A stretch of 64,000 nucleotides of DNA, taken from positions 43,766 to 107,765 of the forward strand of contig BDDC01000115.1 of the NCBI GenBank assembly GCA_001662425.1, written 5' to 3'. The stretch is from Chlamydomonas sphaeroides (lineage: Eukaryota > Chlorophyta > Chlorophyceae > Chlamydomonadales > Chlamydomonadaceae). Below are positions 57,642 to 64,000 of this stretch, piece after piece. A program made the position numbers and the translations under genes. Below the pieces are notes generated by a model. That model did not search any database. It saw only the letters and a program-made list of their open reading frames with translations, and was not told the origin of the DNA. Position 1 is the stretch's first letter; the number at the start of each line of letters is the position of its first letter.

Positions 57642-60600
57642 ATGGTCGCCGGTGAGGACATGCAACCAAAAGCGATTCGGCCTCACCGGCTGGCGTTCGC
57701 GGCGCTTGCCTGTCTCCTCATGTCACAAGGTGGTGTGCGCGAAGCACAAGTGCCCTAGCGCCCGCCTCCATAGCCACGGCCTCTGTGCACCTCGGCGCCG
57801 TGCCTTCCCCCTGACCCGTTCCACCTGTACCGCAGCGCCTTGCGCTGCTCCGCAGGGCTCCGCAGCAGCCGCAGCACCCTCCCGCACCGTAACGGCCGCG
57901 GCGGCGGCGGCAGCTGGCGGCAGCGCCTCCGTGGCCGCCGCCCCAGCGGCCGCCACGACCACCCCAGCCGCCTGCCCCGTGGACTTTTCTGCCATTCGCG
58001 GCGTGCTGTTTGACGTGGACGGCACGCTAGTCGAATCAGATCCGCTGCACTTTCGCGCGTAAGTCACCCCGCCCCCAGCTCCGTACCAGCGCCGTACCAG
58101 AGCCGTACAGTCTTGGACGGTGCGCTGGTCGCGTCCCGCCCGTTGCGCCTCCGCGCCTCGGTCAAAGCCCCCGCCCCAGGAAGGCACTGGCGCACATCCC
58201 GCAACCCTAGCACGAGCCACGAACCGGGGAGTGGACCGGCAGCTACCGACTGGTTGAGCAGCGGAGTTGGCCGATACGGAGGCGATAGGCTACACGACCA
58301 GCGCGTGCGCGTGCCCCCCACGGGGCGCACCACAAGCCTGAACCTCGCCGCAACAGGTGGCCCACGTTTCTCGCCATATGTGCGGCCTCCGCAACAGGTT
58401 CCAGGAGATCCTGTCCGAAGTGGGCTACAACGGGGGGGCGCCCATCGACGAGGCCTTCTTCCGCAAGCACATAAGGCAAGCCGCCTAGGCCCCCTCCTCC
58501 TCCTCCATCTGTTCACCCGAGCTACTGCTCGCTCTGCTGTGCGCACACTGGCTGCTAAGTCCCGGCCTGTCCGTGTGCATGGCCTCGGACCTTCGCCAGT
58601 GTCTTGACGGATGCCATGCTGTTCGGACAGACGGTGGCTCCATGAAAGGCCTCTTGCTGCGCCGCTTCCCCCGATCGCCCGCAGCGGCCGGCACAACCCC
58701 GAGATCGCGGCCGACCTGTTCCCGGACTGGCCCGAGGAGCGGCGCACCGCCTTCTACATGGACAAGGAGGTGCGGACGGCAGGGGGTGCAGCACACGGCA
58801 TGTCTTGCACACACGTGCCGCTTGTGGGGTGGTACTCTATTGCGGCCCTAAAAGTTGAACACACGCTGTACTGTACGGCGCTGCATGCGGCCCAAGTGCA
58901 GCCGCAAGACGGCGCGAGATGCGGTTGGCGACGAGGGAGCAGCGCGCCGCGCCCTTACCCCTGCCCATCCGAGCGCCGCTAGTAGCGGCCGCTGGCCCCC
59001 GCTCGGTGCTGCATGGCCTCGGCTGGGCTACTGGCCGCGTGCGGCGCGAGGCCGGCAAGCGCTGGCGGCACACACCCTGGCGCCAGGGCGCAGTCCCCCG
59101 CCGTCACCTCCCTGGCCCTCCGTTGCCCTCAACGCAGGAGCGCTACCGGCGGCTGGCGGCAGCCGGCCTGGAGCCCATCGCGGTGGGGCGCGTGGCGGGC
59201 GCAAGCGTCCATCGCGCCGTGCAGAGCAACCACCGCCCCCGGCTGTGCAGTTTGGGGGTGGAGCGATAGCGGGGCAGCGCCGCTGGCGCGGTGGGTGCCG
59301 AGTAACAGCCCAGCGCCCGGCCCTGCCTGCCGTCCAAGGCGTGCTTGGCCTATGCCTGTCAAGTGGCTGCTTGGGAGCTGGGCACCCCTGCTTCACGCAT
59401 GCCCGGTTGCTCGGCCTGTCCCCTCGATCCATGCCACCAGGGCCTCCGTGACTTCATGGCCTGGGTTGAGGCCCGCGGGCTGAGGCGCGCCGCCGTCACG
59501 AACGCGCCTAGGCAAGTGAACGGCCCGGGCAGCGTGCACCCCGTATCATAGGCAAGGCAAGGTAAGGTAAGGCAAGCTGTGATACGTGTAACGCATGGCC
59601 GGGCAGCGGCGGGCCGGGCAGCGGCGGACAGCCGGCGACGAATGGAAGGGCGGCAGCCGTCCCAAGGCCGGGGCCGGGGGCCGGGGCCAGCGCAGCAAGC
59701 CAGCAAGGTGCGCAAAACAACCGCATGCGTCCCGCCTGCAGGGCCAACGCCGAGATGATGCTGACGGCGCTGGGCATTGCCTCGTTCTTCGAGGTGAGGC
59801 GGGGCCGCTGCCGCCCCAACCTGGCAGCGGCGCTGCCTTATCGGTGGGCGGCCGTCATGGTCATGGTCATGCGGCGCTGCGCAGTGCCGGCTGGGAAGGC
59901 GACCCGCTCCTCGGGGGCTGGGCGAGCACCTCGAGCCGGCGCCACACGCCCGCGCAAGGCGGCGTGTGCGCACCGGCGCGCCGGGGCCGTTGACCGGTCG
60001 CACGGAAGGCGCGTTGGGGGCTGCCGCTCCGCCGCACCTGCCTGCACCCAGACCCAGCGCCTGGCCTCCAGCCGCGCCCTGACTTCACCCAGAGCGCCAC
60101 ACACAACGCGCACCGGTTCTGTTCTGCTCAACACTTGAACACAACGCGCACCGCGGCGCGCCGTGCGCATGCCCACACGCGCCCCTGCCCCTGCGCGGCC
60201 CCGCAGCACCTGGTGCTGGGCGAGGAGAGCACTCGGGCCAAGCCGCACCCCGACCCCTACGAGGACGCCATGCGCCTGCTGGGGCTGGGTCCAGGTGCGG
60301 CGGACCCTGGCACCCTGGCGCCAGTGTTGGGGAGGAAGAGGAGGCCAGGCGGTCGCTCCCGGGCGCGTCCAGGCCTGGTGGCGTGGTGGGACCTCGGGGC
60401 AGCGGCCGGAAAGACGGCCGCTGGGCCTGCGGTCGAGCAGTACTGCCCGCTGTGGCGGGTGCTGGCGGGCTGGGGCAGCGGGTCCTGGCCTGTGGCCCCG
60501 GGTTTCGTGTCCACACTCTCGGCGCGCGCTGGCTGCGTCGCGTACGCGTTCCGCAGCGGCGCGGTGTGGCTGCGCCGTAAGCCTCCCCACGCCGCCCCCA

Positions 60601-61130
60601 CCAGCTGGGACATGTGCCGTGCGCAGTCGGTCAGCGCCTCGGCCCCCGCGTCTGACCCACCTCGCCCGCCTCCTCCCCGTCAGCCGACTGCCTCGTGTTC
60701 GAGGACTCGCCCTCGGGCATCAAGGCGGGCGTGGCGGCGGGCAGCCCCGTCATCGCGCTCACCACCGGCCAGGACCCCGCCTGCCTGCGGAAAGCGGGTG
60801 AGCGATGTGGGACGGGGCTCCCGCGCGGCTCCCGTGCCGTGTCTGCCCGATGCGCAGCCAAGGCCCAGCGGCTGCGTCGCGGCAGCCTTCTCTGGGAGGC
60901 ACGGACGTGGCGGGGCGCGGCCCCTGGTGCCCCCGAAACCGCAGCCAGGAAGGGGTTTGCGCCGGCTTGCGCGCAACCGCCAACCGCCAACCGCCAACCA
61001 GCCACCGCCCAACCCTTCCCCTACCTACGCAGGCGCGGTGTGGATTGTGAGCGACTTCCGCTGCATCATGGCGGCGCTGCGGGAGCAGGGGCTGGCGGCC
61101 GAGGCCGGCGGCAGCGGCGGCAGCGAGTGA
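57642..61130 (+). CDS. SGPP: HAD-superfamily phosphatase, SGPP type
   Basis: Exons: 57642-57729, 57836-58058, 58398-58475, 58685-58769, 59138-59182, 59441-59511, 59742-59793, 60207-60294, 60684-60797, 61033-61130. Phases close to give 313 aa. All four HAD motifs are present: FDVDGT (Asp89 nucleophile, Asp91 acid/base), VTNAPR, KPHPDPYE and VFEDSPSGIKAG. SEVGYNGGAPIDEAFF and HNPEIAADLFPDWP match the cap of plant SGPP (Arabidopsis At2g38740-type). Known: that subfamily dephosphorylates small sugar phosphates. The extra 80 residues before the HAD core are Ala-rich and could be a transit peptide, but the first exon and start are uncertain. The introns at 58476 (GCAAGC) and 59512 (GCAAGT) use GC donors; both are required for phase and for matching the family. 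Confidence 0.88.
60105..60140 (-). repeat. Fragment of repeat family B in an SGPP intron
   Basis: The reverse complement reads TGTGTTCAAGTGTTGAGCAG then AACAGAACC, matching the first 35 bases of copy 1 at 37137. Inserted in the intron 59794-60206. Confidence 0.55.
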
Positions 61131-61898
61131 GGAGGGGGGCGTGGCGCGCGCCAGCGGGACAGCGCCGGAGGCGGGCTGGGCTCCCTGGACAGATGTATGG
61201 GTTCGCATAGAGAGCAGGGCCTGGCGGAGGGTGCGGGCTGCGCATAAGGCGCGTAGCGTGGCGACCAAGGAGAGGGGCTGGAGTGGAGCTGGAGCGGAGA
61301 GGAGAGGTGCGGAAAGGAGAGGAGCGGAGCTGACGAGCTGGCGGCACTGGAGGCATGCAAGGGGGGAAGTGGCGCTTGGCGAAGGGAGCGTGCAGGTGGA
61401 AGCGAAGGGCAGGGTAGGAGCGGAGCGCGCAGTGGCGGGGGCTCGCGCGTCACGGCGGCAGTGCAGGCGTGCCGGGGTAGCCGCGAGTGCACGGGCGCGA
61501 GGCCCTAAGTGAGCAGCAGTTTATGGGGCCACGCTGCGTCAAGTCTGGCAGCGCCTGGGGACGGCAGAGGTGTGGACGGCAAAGGTCGGCGGCGCTGTGC
61601 GCGCGAGCGGCAAGGATGGGGACGCCGGCAACGGCTCAGGCAGCGCCACGCGGCGTGCAGGGCGTGTCGGGGATCGTGCGGCGGGGGCGTGGCACGCCCG
61701 CATCGGGCGCGGCCGGCGCACCTACTACGCGCAGCACCTCATACCTACTGTAACGTCGCTCTACTAGCTGCTAGCCCTCACTCGACACTGCTGCCTCTGC
61801 TGCCACCGACGACAGAGCATACCAAGCGTCCCTGCGCCAGGCTGCGCTCCGCGAAAACGTCTGACCTCGTCGCGCGCCTGGGCGCCGTGCTCAACAGG
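61131..61898. other. Intergenic: SGPP 3' UTR and aquaporin 5' flank
   Basis: Contains a UGUAA motif at 61749-61753 and GGAGA-rich simple sequence at about 61270-61335. Part of 61780-61898 may be an upstream exon or leader of the aquaporin, since its frame stays open. Confidence 0.5.
61749..61753 (+). terminator. Candidate UGUAA poly(A) signal of SGPP
   Basis: TGTAA 619 bases after the SGPP stop; first such motif after it. Confidence 0.4.
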
Positions 61899-64000
61899 AT
61901 GGCGCTCACGCTGCCGCAGTTTCCGCACCCGCACCTACACCACGCGCTGCGCGATGCGCGGCTGGCCAAGGTGCAGCCCACGACCTGCGCTCAGCGTTGC
62001 CGACACGCGAGCGAGCCTGCGCTGGCCCAACGCCCTCACGCACGCCTGCGCGATGACCCGTTACTAGCGCACGAAGCCCGCTAGAACCTGCGCGCGGTTG
62101 CGCGAGCATAGCGAGGCGCGCAGGGCGGGTCCCGGAGGTCGGCTCGACGACCCAAGGGTCATCCTAGTTGCTCGCGGCAGGCTCGTCGCTGCAGAATTCT
62201 TCGCCGTTTCACCAGCATCGCAGCCCCGTAATTCTGTCGTGCCGTTACCGAGCAGCTCCCTGCCTCGGTAGTTGATCAGCGCCTTCCCGCGGCTGCCCAA
62301 CCCACCGTCACGGTGACCGTGACTCCCCCCTGCTGCCCCTCCCCTTCTCCGCCCCCTGCTGCCCCTCCCCTTTCCCGCCCCCTGCTCCCCGTCCCCATTT
62401 CCTGCCCCCTGCTCCCCGTCCCTTATGCTCTTGTTTTCCCGCCCGCCAGGCCCTTCTTGCCGAGTTCCTGGGCGTCCTGTTCTTCCAGCTGCTGGCGGGC
62501 GCCGTGGGCCATGGCCCCATCGAGACCGCCGCAGCCTTTGCCGCCACCAGTTGAGCGCGCCGACCGTGGAACGAGGACACTGCCGGACAAGGACGAGGCG
62601 GCTGCCGGGGCCTCATACCGGGCAACCCCAACCGCCTCGTCCTCAGCTCCTGGCCCCCTGTCGTCCGCGCGCTCATCGCCCACCCCCAACCGCAACCCCC
62701 GACCCCACGTCCGCGTGCCCAGCTCGTGCCCCCTCCCGCTCCTTCGTCCCGCTGCCCAGTGTACTTCACGCAGTTCCTGAGCGGCGGCCACCTCAACCCA
62801 GCCGTGTCGCTGGCGGCCGCCGGCACCGGCCACATCGACCTGGTCCGCGGCCTGCTGTACGCCCTGGTGCAGGTGGGGGCACGCACGTGTGTCACACGCA
62901 CTGATACGTACCTGCTTTCAACCAGCTCGTGTCAACTGCGCCTGATGCCTGGTAGCTCCCGGCCTGCTGTGCGCGCTGGCGGCGCCTGCTGTCGCCCAAC
63001 AGTGTCGTACCGTGTCGTACGCACCGTGTTGTGGTTGCTGCCGTACATGTGGGCCCGCACCGCAGATCCTGGGCGCAATCACGGGCGCCATGCTGCAGGT
63101 GAGGCTCGTGGAGGGCGCCAGACACGTCGCAGCTCCCCCTCCGTAGAACCAGCGTGGAAGTCAGTGAAAGGTACCTGAGACAACCGCCCCCTCCCTTGTA
63201 CTGCCTGGCTTATCCCATTGCCCGTTCCCTTTTCACCCTCCCCCTCCCTCTCCCTTCGCCCCCAGGTGTGGCTGGTGTACGACAACGCCTTCGGCCAGCC
63301 CTCCGAGAGCTGCCTGTCGCCGCCCAAGCACGTGACCGGCCCGCAGCTGTGGGGCTGGGAGTTCATCATGACCTTCTTCTTCATCGCGGGTGAGGCGCGG
63401 CGCACAGGCCCGGCCGTTGCTGTTCCAGCCCCCATACAATCCCCAGCTGTGTGTAGCGCAGTCGGCTGTGCGCCAAGTGCGGCACATGGGCCCATCACCG
63501 GCCGGGTGTGCGCGCTGCATGAGCATGCTCGGCCCGCGTCGCCCGCAAGGGCCCACACGGGCGGTGGGCAGTAGGGGTCACGCGTGCGTGTTCAGCACCA
63601 CACGTCAGTGCCACCACTACCGCGGTGCGAAACCCCTCCCGCCCCACGCCGCGGCCCCCGCAGTCATGTACGCCGCCATCTTCGTGGCGCCCGGCAACGG
63701 CACCGCTGCGCCGCTTGCCGCCGGCCTGGCGCTGCTGGCGGCCCTGTCCACGGGTGAGGCCCGAGTGGCGCGCGCGTGTGTGTGAGTGTGTTCCAGTGTT
63801 AGGTAGAACAGAACCCCACACGCGGCACAGCACGCCCCGGGTAGAGTGGCGCGTCGGCCGTGCGCGAAGGGAATGCGGTTTAATGCGCCTGTGCGGAAGC
63901 GAAGCCCAGCCTGACCCGGGAGTGGGGTTAAATGCGCCAGTGCGGAAGCGAAGCCCAGCGCCACCCGAAAGGAACCCAGTGCCCGGCCCAGCCCTCGTAC
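61899..64000 (+). CDS. Aquaporin (MIP family), 5' part, runs off the window
   Basis: Exons: 61899-61970 (start uncertain), 62450-62549, 62760-62872, 63066-63098, 63266-63389, 63664-63753. The gene then continues in an intron past 64000. The visible 176 residues give helix 1 (ALLAEFLGVLFFQLLAG), then GGHLNPAVSLAAA with the first NPA motif (Asn70-Pro71-Ala72), then YALVQILGAITGAML (helix 3), WGWEFIMTFFFIAVMYAAIF (helix 4) and the start of helix 5. Known: MIP channels carry water or small solutes through six helices and two NPA half-helices. The second NPA lies beyond the window, so substrate type cannot be judged. The usual SGxHxNPAVT reads SGGHLNPAVS. The donor of intron 2 is GTTGAG, weak but phase-correct. 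Repeat B sits in the last visible intron. Confidence 0.85.
62325..62425. repeat. CCCCCTGCT-type imperfect tandem repeat in aquaporin intron 1
   Basis: Four pyrimidine-rich units of about 25 bases, each starting CCCCCTGCT, lie just before the acceptor at 62449. Confidence 0.8.
63786..63981 (+). repeat. Repeat family B, copy 3, inside an aquaporin intron
   Basis: The first 168 bases differ from copy 2 (44344-44511) at two positions. It continues about 28 bases further (CCCAGCGCCACCCG...), giving a longer 3' end than copy 2. Confidence 0.9.

Noticed and set aside
1..64000. tRNA genes, rRNA, CRISPR arrays, bacterial operons or riboswitches
   Set aside because: No T-arm-like GGTTCGAATC with pairing arms, no spaced direct repeats of array type and no ribosome-binding sites were seen; gene structure is eukaryotic.

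Overview
The window reads as nuclear DNA of a green alga, most probably in the Chlamydomonadales (volvocine or Chlamydomonas-like). The G+C content is very high, genes are split by many short introns, proteins carry Ala/Gly/Pro/Ser-rich linkers, and several genes have UGUAA motifs downstream. Protein families (FAD2, KTI12, SGPP-type HAD, cyclin, bromodomain) are eukaryotic and plant-like. There are no operons or bacterial signals. There is one 380-base assembly gap (44941-45320). Gene models were assembled by hand by joining GT-AG (and some GC-AG) introns so that reading phase closes. All internal exon phases agree, except that the first splice of the 1431-12726 gene is unresolved. LAYOUT. 1-548: 3' end of an unrecognised + strand gene. 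1431-12726: the most striking gene, a 28-exon STAND/NLR-like protein of about 1,735 residues with an acylation-type N-terminus (MGCGA), a TIR/HET-like domain, a NACHT-type P-loop NTPase and 14 WD repeats. This is the order of fungal HET-E-type incompatibility receptors. One intron holds a MITE-like element. 12727-14035: intergenic, with an LTR-retroelement-like relic. 14036-19230: a non-RD protein kinase with a GAF-like N-terminus, on the same strand. 19231-22505: long intergenic stretch with an interspersed repeat. 22506-26393 (minus): KTI12, the Elongator-associated P-loop protein. 27022-32723: very large bromodomain/AT-hook protein, divergent from KTI12. 33727-36748: FAD2-type oleate desaturase with all three His boxes. 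38506-40387: unknown membrane protein with CP (haem-regulatory-like) motifs. 41307-43091: F-box plus cyclin-box protein (cyclin F-like). 43092-45893: repeat-rich intergenic DNA including the gap. 45894-49744: unknown 848-residue low-complexity protein. 52971-55031: unknown 534-residue low-complexity protein. Both carry an RVxF-like motif. 57642-61130: SGPP-type HAD phosphatase. 61899-64000: 5' part of an aquaporin (MIP) gene that runs off the right edge. HOW IT FITS TOGETHER. Most genes are unrelated housekeeping or regulatory loci, as expected of a nuclear chromosome. The possible functional neighbourhood is the left 19 kb, where a putative NLR-like sensor/cell-death receptor is followed on the same strand by a non-RD kinase, a kinase class often linked to innate immunity in plants. 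This association is inference from adjacency only. At least three repeat families are shared among intergenic and intronic sites, and two copies of one differ at 2 of 168 positions, so some elements moved recently. Six of roughly 86 introns appear to use GC-AG borders, an unusually high share.
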